Of a DNA stretch of 64,000 nt, positions 26,459 through 35,593 are shown piece after piece. Location: NCBI GenBank assembly GCA_028280445.1, contig JANQLU010000012.1, positions 1 through 64,000 on the forward strand, written 5' to 3'. The position numbers and the translations under genes were made by a program. Under the pieces are notes generated by a model. That model was not told where the DNA came from, searched no databases, and saw nothing but the letters and a program-made list of their open reading frames with translations. Each line of letters starts with the position of its first letter. Position 1 is the stretch's first letter. The stretch comes from Pirellulaceae bacterium (lineage in GTDB: Bacteria; Planctomycetota; Planctomycetia; Pirellulales; Pirellulaceae).

Positions 26459-27307
26459 TTAACGTCGCCGACGCCGATACACCAACCCGAACACCACTAC
26501 TCCAACAAGAGCCAGGCTGCTCGGTTCGGGTACGGCAACAATATTGTCGATCGACAAAAAATAAGAAGCAGAGCCCACAGTTTGCCCTGACGAAATGAAT
26601 GGATATGCTGCACTTTCCATAGTGTAATCAAATCCAATTTCCGTAAACTCACCTGGGTCGAGCTCGAAACTGAACTGGAACGTCCCGGATGCGGTCAACA
26701 GTCCGCCAAATCCGGATGCAGGTGCGCCGTTAACAATGTTTCCAATAACAGTGTCGGAAATGAGTTCCGAGTTGAAAATTCGGTTTCCGGCTAATTCCAA
26801 ATCGATATCGGAGCGGAGCCCTGCGTCTGCACCGCTGGCATCTACCTGATGATCAAAAGTCAAACTGAATTCAAATCGATAACGTTGCAACGCTGAGTTA
26901 TTTACGATATTGAGTGGTGACGCGAGGGAATTTGAATCATCCAGATCCGTGTCAGCGCGAAAGGCGAATGTATTAGTCGCATCGACCAACGCGTTTCCGC
27001 CGAATCCATCCCCACTCCCCACTGTTCCTCCACCGTGTTGGCTGAACAAAGCACTGATATCTTCGTTTCCCAAAGTGACCGTCGCGTCGGTGTATTCCGT
27101 TTTTGCATTTTCAACACCGGCGATAATGGAATAAATAGTTCCACTTTGGTTAGCTGCTGGAGGCGCGAAACTTCCATTTTCGTCGAAGACATAAGTGCCA
27201 AAGATGGCAACTTCATTGGGAATCAGATCAGCTTTTGCAGAAGTGCCGACTAACAAAACGGAGGCAACAAGCAAAAATGGACAAATCGCCTTTAGCGCGA
27301 ATTTCAT
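26459..27307 (-). CDS. PEP-CTERM sorting domain protein
   Basis: This secreted protein of about 282 residues starts at ATG 27307 (MKFALKAICPFLLVASVLLV, a clear signal peptide). An upstream in-frame start at 27400 would add 31 residues before the signal. The body is beta-rich with many Asn/Asp/Gly/Ser, as expected for an extracellular or biofilm-matrix protein. It ends with AVPEPSSLALVGVVVFG and YRRRRR, a textbook PEP-CTERM tail that is cut by exosortase. The binding partner is unknown. Confidence 0.8.
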   Translation of the reverse strand: MKFALKAICPFLLVASVLLVGTSAKADLIPNEVAIFGTYVFDENGSFAPPAANQSGTIYSIIAGVENAKTEYTDATVTLGNEDISALFSQHGGGTVGSGDGFGGNALVDATNTFAFRADTDLDDSNSLASPLNIVNNSALQRYRFEFSLTFDHQVDASGADAGLRSDIDLELAGNRIFNSELISDTVIGNIVNGAPASGFGGLLTASGTFQFSFELDPGEFTEIGFDYTMESAAYPFISSGQTVGSASYFLSIDNIVAVPEPSSLALVGVVVFGLVYRRRRR

Positions 27308-27875
27308 GATGCAATTCCAAAAGTTGGGTTTCGCTATGTGAAACCTCGATTCTATTTTTTGCGGCAAACTTGACAAGGAGTAACGGATCATCGCATTCAA
27401 AATAGTGTATCAGGGTCAACGCACACGCTTCGTTAAGTTTAAAATTGCAAACGTTAACCTACCCTTGATCACGTCATCATTCGCCTACGGCTTGAAATCG
27501 CTTTCAAATGTTGTTCGAGTTAAAAGTAAGTGATTTTTGCAATAGAATGCCGTTAACCAATTCAAGTTCCACAAAGTGTCGGCCTCAACGGCTACGAAGT
27601 GCTTCCAAAGCAAAAGCAACAAACGGATTCAAGCACGCTTAATTCATAGCGATAAGCAATTTGCTCAAAAATTTGCCTGCTTTTATATGGATGCTTACGC
27701 AACTGGTTGGCCCGTACAGGTCAACGCAAAAAATCACGAATTCAAGCGTTTTTTTTGCTTCATCACAGCTCTTTTTTCCCTTCGCATTCCGCTTTCTATA
27801 ATTCCAAGGCGTCCATCGGAACAAACATCGATGAATACGCATGGTGTTAGCGCTCGATAAAGCGAAAGGAAAACG
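27308..27875. other. Intergenic region before the HtrA-like gene
   Basis: 568 bp between divergent genes. No convincing gene on either strand; the frames present are shadows without ribosome binding sites. It must hold promoters for both flanking genes, but I could not define them. Confidence 0.45.
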
Positions 27876-28862
27876 ATGCAAAACCAATTTCCACAAACGA
27901 CTTTTGTCAGTGGAGATGAGTCGAGTCATTCTGCTCGTCCTCCGCAGGAACGATTGCCAGACGATTTCAACTTGCTCGATGCATATTCGAAAGCTGTTGT
28001 GGGAGTGGTCGACAAAGTTTCGCCAGCAGTCGTCAGCGTCAGCGGTGAAGGACGCGGCAGCGGTTCCGGATTTCTGATTTCTCCCGATGGTTACGCGGTA
28101 ACGAATAGTCATGTTTTGGGTGGACGCGAACGGCTCGTTGCGGAGACTCATGAAGGCGATCGAGTGGATGCGGCGGTTGTCGGTGATGATCCAGCGACCG
28201 ACATTGCATTGCTTCGCCTTGTTTCGAGTGATTTACCATACGCAACGCTTGGCAACTCCGATTCGATTCGCGTCGGTCAATTGGTCATCGCGATGGGCAG
28301 TCCGCTCGGGCTGCACTCGACCGTTTCAACGGGTGTGGTAAGTGCGTTGGGTCGCTCAATGCGCGGTCAGGACGGCCGGCTGATTGACAATATTGTCCAG
28401 CACGCCGCGCCAATCAATCCAGGAAACAGCGGCGGGCCACTGGTCGATTCATCTGGGAGAGTGGTTGGAGTTAATACCGCCATCATTGCTATGGCGCAAG
28501 GTCTTGGATTCGCCGTACCGAGCAACACTGCGGAATGGGTTGTCTCAGAGCTCATGGCGCACGGCAAAGTTCGCCGTCGTCACCTCGGCATCGTCGCCGC
28601 AACGCAGCAGTTACCACGAAATTTCGTTCGAACATTCGACTTGCTGGCCGATCAAGCCGTTCGCGTGGTCAATCTCGAATCCAACGGAATCGCCGCCCAA
28701 GCCGGCATCCGTTCAGGCGACCTCATCGTCGCCATGAATGGCCGGATCACCGCCAGCGTTGATGACGTTCATCGCTTACTAACATCAATCGACGCCAATG
28801 TCAGCTTAGAAGTAACCCTGATTCGCGACGATCAGAAGTTCGAAGTGGTGATTGCGCCATAA
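27876..28862 (+). CDS. HtrA/DegP-like serine protease without signal peptide
   Basis: This 328-residue trypsin-like protease has the full triad: His79 in VTNSHVLGG, Asp109 in PATDIALLRL and Ser185 in NPGNSGGPLV. One PDZ domain follows (about 235-325, VVNLESNGIAAQAGIRSGDLIVAMNG region). The start follows AAAGGAAAACG. The N-terminus is hydrophilic with no signal peptide or membrane segment, unlike DegP/DegS, so the enzyme may act in the cytoplasm or be exported another way. It is the last chromosomal gene before the attachment repeat at 28951 and appears unaffected by the insertion. Confidence 0.9.
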   Translation: MQNQFPQTTFVSGDESSHSARPPQERLPDDFNLLDAYSKAVVGVVDKVSPAVVSVSGEGRGSGSGFLISPDGYAVTNSHVLGGRERLVAETHEGDRVDAAVVGDDPATDIALLRLVSSDLPYATLGNSDSIRVGQLVIAMGSPLGLHSTVSTGVVSALGRSMRGQDGRLIDNIVQHAAPINPGNSGGPLVDSSGRVVGVNTAIIAMAQGLGFAVPSNTAEWVVSELMAHGKVRRRHLGIVAATQQLPRNFVRTFDLLADQAVRVVNLESNGIAAQAGIRSGDLIVAMNGRITASVDDVHRLLTSIDANVSLEVTLIRDDQKFEVVIAP

Positions 28863-28950
28863 GAAGGAGTCGCAAAGAACGACAGAGCCCCTGAAAACCG
28901 GAGGCTAGTGCGAAAAAATGCAAGTGGGCGACTATGTGCCATTGAGATTA

Positions 28951-28969
28951 AGCGGAGACGACAGGATTC
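28951..28969. repeat. Left attachment repeat of element 1
   Basis: AGCGGAGACGACAGGATTC is identical to 46089-46107, which contains the last 17 nt of tRNA-Ser(GCT). It is the displaced tRNA 3' end left at the far side of the insertion. The chromosomal HtrA-like gene ends 88 bp to the left and the serine recombinase gene begins about 115 bp to the right. Confidence 0.8.
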
Positions 28970-29084
28970 TACGCACCCAATTTACGCCAGCCCCGGCAAA
29001 ACACAACTCAACTCGCTTTTTACCGAACAGACCGAGCTTTCGAGGATTCTGTTTCATCCTGTTTGATCCCGTCTGATCCCGTCC

Positions 29085-31703
29085 TTGGAGTCAGCAAACA
29101 GGGACAAAAATCCTGGCCTGCCGAATATGCGACTGGCCGCTATTTTGGCATTCGGCGTCCTCCTTTTGGGTATGACAGCCTCTGCCGAAAATGACCCAGG
29201 GGCCGACAAACTCATCGTTCCAAATGCTAAGCGGAAACGCATTGTACCGAAAGCAGATCGCGGACTTCCACCCGATGAAACGCTTGAAGAATTCGCAAAG
29301 CTGTTTATCGGTTACGTGACCAAAATTTGGCCGGAGTTACAAGTTTCCGGACTGTTACCTGTAGATAATCCAAAAACCATTTCCGAGATGGTGGAAAGCT
29401 ACAAACAGCGTCATCGGCGGGCGATTGTCAATTGGGATCGCATTGCGGCATTTCAGGGAGTCGTCGCAAACCTTGGAGTGATGTATCCCCGATACTCCTA
29501 TCGAAAATCTCAAGTGAAGTCTATTCCAGATCAGGCGTTCCAGATTCTCCAAAAAGGGAGGACGCTTGATTGCTTCATTCCTTGGGAGTTCGTCTTCGGG
29601 GACTACGCGCGAAGCGCTACTCGTGGCCACCGGCAAGGATTCGAGAGTTTGAATTCGGTGTTGAAACAGAATGGTGCGGACATCGACTGCGTTCTCATTG
29701 ACGATTTCCAACGGGGTAGCCGTAGCGATAGGCAGTGGTGGCAATTTGCAGGCTTGTGCAAAAATCAGAACATCAAGCTGTACTGCGCGTCAGATGGTTT
29801 TAACCTCCAAGATCAAAACTGGGAGGAAATGCTTCATCTATATAATTTGATTACTCAACTCGAAGGCAAGCTGCGGCACAAACGCGGAAATCGAGGACAT
29901 CGAGGTGCCGCTCAGCGTCGTAGAGTAAGCGGTAAACTCAGTCTTGGTTTTGCTCGTACACCAGAATTGGACGGAGATGGCAATCAAGTTCTCAAACCCG
30001 ACGGCACACCATTCATGGTGCCATGTATCGATCCCGATACCCGCAAATATCGTGAAAAGATGTACGAACTTTTCAATGAAAAAAAATGGTCTTACTACAA
30101 GATCGCCCAATATTACAATCGTGCAAAAATTATTGGTTGGTCTGGATGGACAGATGTAGGAATTCGTTCCACGCTTGCTAACACGGATGCCATCGGAGTT
30201 TTCATTAGCAATCGAACATCCAGTTTCAAGAATTTCGAGACTGGAGAATGGGAACGAAAATTGAATCCCCGGTCAGAGTGGGATATCTACTACGACCCTA
30301 GCCTTGCGATTACTTCAATTGCGATGTGGCGAGCCACAAAAAGGCGTATAGCGGATATCAGTGACCAACGCGGAAAGAGAACCGGCCAGGCCGTGCGAAT
30401 GGCTTCAACTTTATTCTCGAAGGCACTTGTCTGTGGCTATTGCGGCAAGGGCTTAACACTTGCCCGATCTGCCGGTGGTCATAAACAGCTGCAATGCTCC
30501 AATGGTCGTCGTCGACGTCACTCATGCCGCCTTACAACAACAAAGAGCAACAGGATCATTGAGAATTGCATTTTGGAATATCTCAAGATTGCCATTATCA
30601 ATGAGTCGAACATTGCTAACCTGTTGAGCAAGGCCAATTGTTGGCTCGCGGATGAGGCCGCTAAGCCCAGGGAAGATGTTGGCCCACTCAAACGAACCCT
30701 GGCCGGTTTACAGAAAGACAAGGACAAATTATTCGCAAGACTATCGCGGACAGATGATCCTGATTTGAACGATGCCTACGATGAACAGATCGCAAGCATT
30801 GAACGGCAGATGAAGCGGCTCCGGGATGACATTGGTGAGATGGTAGCACGAAATCTTCCCACGCCGCCACCATTGGATCTGGATTGCGCGACTCGTTATG
30901 TCGCTGACATGCGAGGTTTGTTGAACCAGGAAACGCCAGCGGCTGCCGAAGCACTTCACGCAATCACTGGTCCGATCTCAATTACGCAGAACAAAAAACC
31001 TGGGCGCAAAACCGGCGGGGCCTGGATCGCCAAGTTTTCCCCAGATTTGGTCCAGTTCCTACGAAGTCTTACGAAAAAAAACGACAGCTATCCAGATTCC
31101 CGTACTATGGAGTTCCTTTGTCGGGGAAAATGGATAAGGGAAAAAGTGCATACGGTTCTGCTCGACCAAATACCGCCAAGACTCAGCCAGGCACCAGTAT
31201 TGGCCGCCAAGGTTCAAGCCGGTGTAACGGTCGAGGGGCTTGCGGACTCCTTCGGTTTGACCACGGAACGCACCCAAGAGCTTGTCGACTATGCCCTACA
31301 TGGTGTCCGCCCCAAATCCCACAAAGAGAAGAAGGCTCGGATTCTTCGTGAAATCCAGGACGACGTCGTGCGGCTTCGGGATAAAGAGAATCGCTCGTTT
31401 TCCGAGATTGAACGCCGGTTAGTCAGCGAAAAAAACCTGCAAGTTCCTCGAAGCTGGGTGATTGAGGCTTGGGACAACGCTCATCCGGAAGAGATCGCGG
31501 CTGCGAGGGCCGAAGGTCGTCGCCCTCGCCGCGGCCGATTCTGCCACCACACAGCGGAAACGATCCGACGGATTCGGGGATTACTAGCCGCGGGCCGCTT
31601 CAATGTCGCCGAGATCGCTCGGCTGACTGGCGTCTGTGAAATGACCGTGCGGCGTCAGCGGGACATGCTCGACATCAGCGAGATCGCAGAAGAACGATTC
31701 TAG
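29085..31703 (+). CDS. Large serine recombinase with C-terminal HTH extension
   Basis: This encodes up to 872 residues. The resolvase/invertase catalytic domain starts near residue 133 (MYPRYSYRKSQVKSIPDQ, nucleophile Ser138), followed by the recombinase domain and a zinc ribbon (CGYCGKG ... LQCSNGRRRRHSC, about 452-485). A coiled coil near 525-585 and a C-terminal region with at least two helix-turn-helix-like segments (about 705-725 and 835-860) complete it. Such enzymes integrate or excise DNA through a covalent serine link. The 130 residues before the catalytic domain include a hydrophobic stretch and are unusual; ATG 29481 would give a normal start. It lies at the left end of element 1. 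Confidence 0.85.
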   Translation: MESANRDKNPGLPNMRLAAILAFGVLLLGMTASAENDPGADKLIVPNAKRKRIVPKADRGLPPDETLEEFAKLFIGYVTKIWPELQVSGLLPVDNPKTISEMVESYKQRHRRAIVNWDRIAAFQGVVANLGVMYPRYSYRKSQVKSIPDQAFQILQKGRTLDCFIPWEFVFGDYARSATRGHRQGFESLNSVLKQNGADIDCVLIDDFQRGSRSDRQWWQFAGLCKNQNIKLYCASDGFNLQDQNWEEMLHLYNLITQLEGKLRHKRGNRGHRGAAQRRRVSGKLSLGFARTPELDGDGNQVLKPDGTPFMVPCIDPDTRKYREKMYELFNEKKWSYYKIAQYYNRAKIIGWSGWTDVGIRSTLANTDAIGVFISNRTSSFKNFETGEWERKLNPRSEWDIYYDPSLAITSIAMWRATKRRIADISDQRGKRTGQAVRMASTLFSKALVCGYCGKGLTLARSAGGHKQLQCSNGRRRRHSCRLTTTKSNRIIENCILEYLKIAIINESNIANLLSKANCWLADEAAKPREDVGPLKRTLAGLQKDKDKLFARLSRTDDPDLNDAYDEQIASIERQMKRLRDDIGEMVARNLPTPPPLDLDCATRYVADMRGLLNQETPAAAEALHAITGPISITQNKKPGRKTGGAWIAKFSPDLVQFLRSLTKKNDSYPDSRTMEFLCRGKWIREKVHTVLLDQIPPRLSQAPVLAAKVQAGVTVEGLADSFGLTTERTQELVDYALHGVRPKSHKEKKARILREIQDDVVRLRDKENRSFSEIERRLVSEKNLQVPRSWVIEAWDNAHPEEIAAARAEGRRPRRGRFCHHTAETIRRIRGLLAAGRFNVAEIARLTGVCEMTVRRQRDMLDISEIAEERF

Positions 31704-31721
31704 ATATTTCACAATTCTCTA

Positions 31722-31757
31722 TGGCGAGGTGCAGTTCATTTGGTACTGTCCTCGCCA
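31722..31757. terminator. Bidirectional hairpin between convergent genes
   Basis: TGGCGAGG (31722-31729) pairs with CCTCGCCA (31750-31757), with an inner CAGT/ACTG extension. It lies 19 bp after the recombinase stop and 75 bp beyond the stop of the convergent small membrane protein gene. The T-run is weak. Confidence 0.5.
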
Positions 31758-31831
31758 CTTCGTTTAAGTTCTAGATTCTAAATAGCGTTCCGTGTGAGTT
31801 AGTCTTACTTAACAGAATGAGATGGTTGGAA

Positions 31832-32302
31832 CTAACCGTTGTTGAAAACAAATTTGTAAAAGAAAGTCGCGATTGCAATGATCAGGATGAGAAGGCTTAT
31901 GACAATTGGAATCAAGAATCGAGTTGACAGACCGAAATGTTTTCTTTGCCACCAAGTGCTGGCATTGGGATCGACAGGGGGAATCTCACCATCTACTTCA
32001 TTCTGAGCTTTGCGGTGTTTTCGCTTTTCTTCTACTAGACTCTTATGCGCTTCCTCGTCTAGTGCAGGTTTGAGCAACTCCTTCGCCCTTTCTAGGTCGA
32101 ATGTCCAAACCGAGACTGAGACCTTCTTGAAGTCCCGAGGCCCAATGACCATTCCTTTCCTTGCAGTTTGAATCTGAGTTTCGGATTTTTCAAATACAAC
32201 ACCGTTGGAAACCAAATCTGGATAATTGGAGGCCTGCTCCGGAGTTAATTCACCCGCAATTACCTGTTTAAGCAATGCGACTAGATCGTTGTTATTTCCC
32301 AT
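31832..32302 (-). CDS. Small C-terminally anchored membrane protein, last gene of the RM operon
   Basis: This 156-residue protein has no signal peptide and one strong membrane helix near the C-terminus (about 128-152), preceded by STWWQRKHFGLS. The cytosolic part opens with LLKQVIAGELTPEQASNYPD. It then has a beta segment (KVSVSVWTFDLERAKELLKP) and a charged helix ending QNEVDGEIPPVDP. It is clearly homologous to the protein at 50380-50826 in element 2. It starts 28 bp after the hsdR stop and is probably co-transcribed. I do not recognise the family. A role at the membrane in the defence unit is inferred from context only. Confidence 0.75.
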   Translation of the reverse strand: MGNNNDLVALLKQVIAGELTPEQASNYPDLVSNGVVFEKSETQIQTARKGMVIGPRDFKKVSVSVWTFDLERAKELLKPALDEEAHKSLVEEKRKHRKAQNEVDGEIPPVDPNASTWWQRKHFGLSTRFLIPIVISLLILIIAIATFFYKFVFNNG

Positions 32303-32330
32303 GTCGTCTAACTACCAAATTGAAATTTGA

Positions 32331-35300
32331 TTATCCGGCCGCTGCTCCGTAAACCGGTGATGGAACTGTTGGATAGACCCTGTAAACATGCTGGAATACG
32401 GCGTCGGTCTTCTCGTTGATGTCATTCTCATCGTAGGAATCGACGGGCAGACCGGTGCCATCACTCCACAGATAATCGTGGATTGCCAAGCGGATGGCGT
32501 CGCGTGTCGATTCACGTTGTCGCCATTGGCTTATCTCTTCGATCGTGGCCTTCAAGTTGGTCAGTAAGCCAACGGCCACTTCTTTAATCGCCTTAATGTC
32601 ATCTTGTTCGAGGTCTTTTTTCTTGAGCAAATCAAAAACCGCCAACGACTCTTCGTCCAATCCTTCCCGGACCGCCCGAGAGTCCTCTTCGCCGAGTTCC
32701 TGAACCAGGTGAAGCAGCTGTTCAAAGGTCGCCTCGATCGTGAACCGGTCTTTCTCGCGATTGTAATCAGCGACAATCTCCTCGTATCGCTTTTGGAAAT
32801 CCGTTCGGAGCGGATTTTGTCTGAGAAGTGTTGCAAGACGGCTCTCGATCGCATCCTTCAACTCTTGGACAGTTGTGTTCTTCTTCTTGCTCTTCTCGAA
32901 TTCGCGTCGAAGCAAATCAAAGTCGATTTTACTTATGTCATAAGGCCCATGATCTTCGACGACAGGAATATCCTGGGTTTCAATCGCCTTATCTACTACT
33001 TGGTGAAGTTGACGGATGATGTTGGAAATATCAGCTTGTTCTTTGTCCTTTTGAAGACTCTTGTAGATGATATTTATTGCATCTCGATCTTCTCGTTGCT
33101 CGTTGACACCTTTCACATTGATACACGCCTTGAACTTCTTAAATACTTCGCGGCATGATATCTCAAACCACTTTCGAGTTTTGTCATTCTCATTGGCGGC
33201 TTCCTTACATGCCACGATGGCGGCGTTTCGTCCAAAAGTGCCGGGAGCTGATTCGATAATTGCGTCCAGCGACGCTCCATGTTCGGTAAGGAATTTGCGA
33301 ACAAAAGCGATTGCTTCTTTCAAGTCTGCCAGCAACTCTTCTTCAGGCTTGGCGGGGTTTTGGTCGTCTTGGGCACCGTCCCCACGGGTTCCAGCGAACG
33401 TGGACAACGCTTTGCGCAAGTGCTTCAGTATTCCGCAGTAGTCGACGATCATGCCATTATTCTTGCCCTCATTTACTCGGTTCGCCCGAGCAATTGCCTG
33501 CATCAAAGTGTGAGCTTTTAATGGCTTGTCGAGGTAAAGCGCGGAGAGGCTCGGAACGTTAAAGCCGGTTAGCCACATTGCGCAAACAATCGCAATCCGA
33601 AACGGATGCTCCTCCTCTTTGAAGGCATCATCCAGTTCCATACGCTGCATGTTTCGGAACTTAGGAAGACTCCTCATTGATTCAGGAAGCTCAATGCCTT
33701 CTTTAATCAACCGACGGTGTGGTTTGATATCCAAGTCCCATTTCCTGAACTTGTCAACTTCACCCTGTTCCTCGCTGACAACGACCGCCATTCGGGTTTC
33801 CTGCATCCAGGCAAGCTGCTGGGCGGTCGTCGATTCCTGGCCGTCTATGTCGTATTCTATTTTGACTTCGGCCTTCATTTGTTTGGTTTTTTCCTTCCAA
33901 TACTTGCCGATCAGGTTGTACATCCGCACGCAAGTAACCTTGTCGATGCAAACCAACATCGCTTTACCGGATTCCCAGGCTTTGGAATAGTGGTCGACGA
34001 AATCGCGAGCAACCTGTTCCAGACGTTTGTCGGCAGTGATGACGTGATAATCGCGTTTCAGTTCTTTTTCTAGGCGCTCACGAACATCCTGGTCGCCTTC
34101 GATCTCGTTTTCCAGTTCGTCAAGTTTGGCTGAGATTCGCTCGTTGAGATCACCGATTGCCACACCCAGTTTGTCACCGCGGGCGTCGTAGAAAAGTGGC
34201 AGTGTTGCTTCATCTTCAACCGCGCGTTGGAAATCGTAGGTCGAAACGTAATCGCCAAAGACGGTTTTAGTGATCTCGTCGTCCGTGAATAGCGGTGTCC
34301 CGGTAAATCCGATGTAACTGGCTTTGGGCAATGCGTTTCGCATATTGAGAGCCAGTGTGCCGTACTGAGTGCGGTGGGCTTCGTCGGTGACAACGATGAT
34401 GTCGTCTCGCTGGGTGTATCCCTCGTCAGGGGCGACGACTTCATTAAACTTCTGGATCAATGAGAACACATAGGATTTGTGTTGCTTCAGCAGGTTTTTG
34501 AGATTCTTTCCACTGGCTGCACGACAAGGCTCCCGATCGTGATCCACGACACCACATCCAGCAAAGGTCTTGTACAATTGCGAATCAAGATCCTCGCGGT
34601 CGGTAAGCATAACAAATGTGAAATTACCGCCCAACTTTCGATGAACCTTGCGCGTGAAAAAGACCATTGAGTAGCTTTTTCCGGCTCCTTGGGTGTGCCA
34701 AAAGACGCCAAGTTTTCCTTGTCGTTCGTTTCGTTCCCGCACCGACTGAATCGCTCGATTGACACCCAGGAATTGATGGTTGCGAGCCACGATTTTGATG
34801 GCTTTCCCGGACGAATCATCGAACATGATGAAGTTCTCAAACATATCCAGGACGTTTCGTCGATTGCAAACGCCCTTCAGCAGAGTTTCCATGTCGACGA
34901 TCCCAGGGTCGTCTTCCTCAAGGCGTTTCCATTCGTGGAAATGCTCCCAGCCACTGGTAATGGAGCCAATCTTGGCTTCTTCACCATTACCAAACATCAC
35001 GATGGCATTGTGATGCAACAGGTGGGGGATTGTGTCTTTGTAATCTGAAAAATTCTCTTCAAACGCGGACTTTAGGTTTCGGTGCATGTTTTTGCACTCG
35101 CAGAACAGCAGGGGGATACCGTTAACGAATCCAACAATGTCTGCGCGCCGTCGGTACAGGTCACCCTTGACCCAGAGTTCACGCACACATAGAAAATCGT
35201 TGTTTTCGTGCTCCGCGAAATCGAAAACTCGTAATCGCTGCCTAGTCCGCTGCCCGTCCTTGTCAGTGAAGGCAACCTGGACACCGTCAAGCAACAGTTC

Positions 35301-35588
35301 ATACTTATCTCGGTTGATCGACGCGATCGTTCCTGATGCCTCCGTTGCCGTGATCTGACGAATCGCATCATCGTACGCTTCATCTGGAAGTTCGGGATTA
35401 AACTCGACCAGTTTCTCGCGAAGCGTTCTTTTCAAGACAACTTCATGTTCCGAGCTACGCCCCAGCAGGCTGTTCGGTCCGAAGTCCTCGTTGTCCCAGG
35501 CAAGCACCGATCGCCAGCCAAGTTCCTGTTTCAGGTACTCAGCCATGGTCCGTTGGACTAACTGGTCTTCAGAATACGTGCTGATCAC
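32331..35588 (-). CDS. hsdR: Type I restriction enzyme R subunit
   Basis: This 1085-residue motor-nuclease subunit has an N-terminal endonuclease domain with the PD-(D/E)xK-type residues Asp150 ... Glu164-Cys-Lys166 (RRADIVGF, LFCECKN). The SF2 translocase carries Walker A HTQGAGKS (298-305) and DEAH (402-405), followed by the helicase C domain and a C-terminal HsdM/HsdS-binding region. It cleaves unmodified DNA after ATP-driven translocation, with HsdM and HsdS. The gene starts 5 bp after the DUF262 gene and is full length, so the restriction function appears intact. Confidence 0.97.
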   Translation of the reverse strand: MISTYSEDQLVQRTMAEYLKQELGWRSVLAWDNEDFGPNSLLGRSSEHEVVLKRTLREKLVEFNPELPDEAYDDAIRQITATEASGTIASINRDKYELLLDGVQVAFTDKDGQRTRQRLRVFDFAEHENNDFLCVRELWVKGDLYRRRADIVGFVNGIPLLFCECKNMHRNLKSAFEENFSDYKDTIPHLLHHNAIVMFGNGEEAKIGSITSGWEHFHEWKRLEEDDPGIVDMETLLKGVCNRRNVLDMFENFIMFDDSSGKAIKIVARNHQFLGVNRAIQSVRERNERQGKLGVFWHTQGAGKSYSMVFFTRKVHRKLGGNFTFVMLTDREDLDSQLYKTFAGCGVVDHDREPCRAASGKNLKNLLKQHKSYVFSLIQKFNEVVAPDEGYTQRDDIIVVTDEAHRTQYGTLALNMRNALPKASYIGFTGTPLFTDDEITKTVFGDYVSTYDFQRAVEDEATLPLFYDARGDKLGVAIGDLNERISAKLDELENEIEGDQDVRERLEKELKRDYHVITADKRLEQVARDFVDHYSKAWESGKAMLVCIDKVTCVRMYNLIGKYWKEKTKQMKAEVKIEYDIDGQESTTAQQLAWMQETRMAVVVSEEQGEVDKFRKWDLDIKPHRRLIKEGIELPESMRSLPKFRNMQRMELDDAFKEEEHPFRIAIVCAMWLTGFNVPSLSALYLDKPLKAHTLMQAIARANRVNEGKNNGMIVDYCGILKHLRKALSTFAGTRGDGAQDDQNPAKPEEELLADLKEAIAFVRKFLTEHGASLDAIIESAPGTFGRNAAIVACKEAANENDKTRKWFEISCREVFKKFKACINVKGVNEQREDRDAINIIYKSLQKDKEQADISNIIRQLHQVVDKAIETQDIPVVEDHGPYDISKIDFDLLRREFEKSKKKNTTVQELKDAIESRLATLLRQNPLRTDFQKRYEEIVADYNREKDRFTIEATFEQLLHLVQELGEEDSRAVREGLDEESLAVFDLLKKKDLEQDDIKAIKEVAVGLLTNLKATIEEISQWRQRESTRDAIRLAIHDYLWSDGTGLPVDSYDENDINEKTDAVFQHVYRVYPTVPSPVYGAAAG

Positions 35589-35593
35589 TGGTT

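Noticed and set aside
29085..31703. Secreted protein, because of a signal-like N-terminus
   Set aside because: The catalytic and zinc-ribbon domains are those of a cytoplasmic DNA recombinase; the hydrophobic stretch may lie before the true start.
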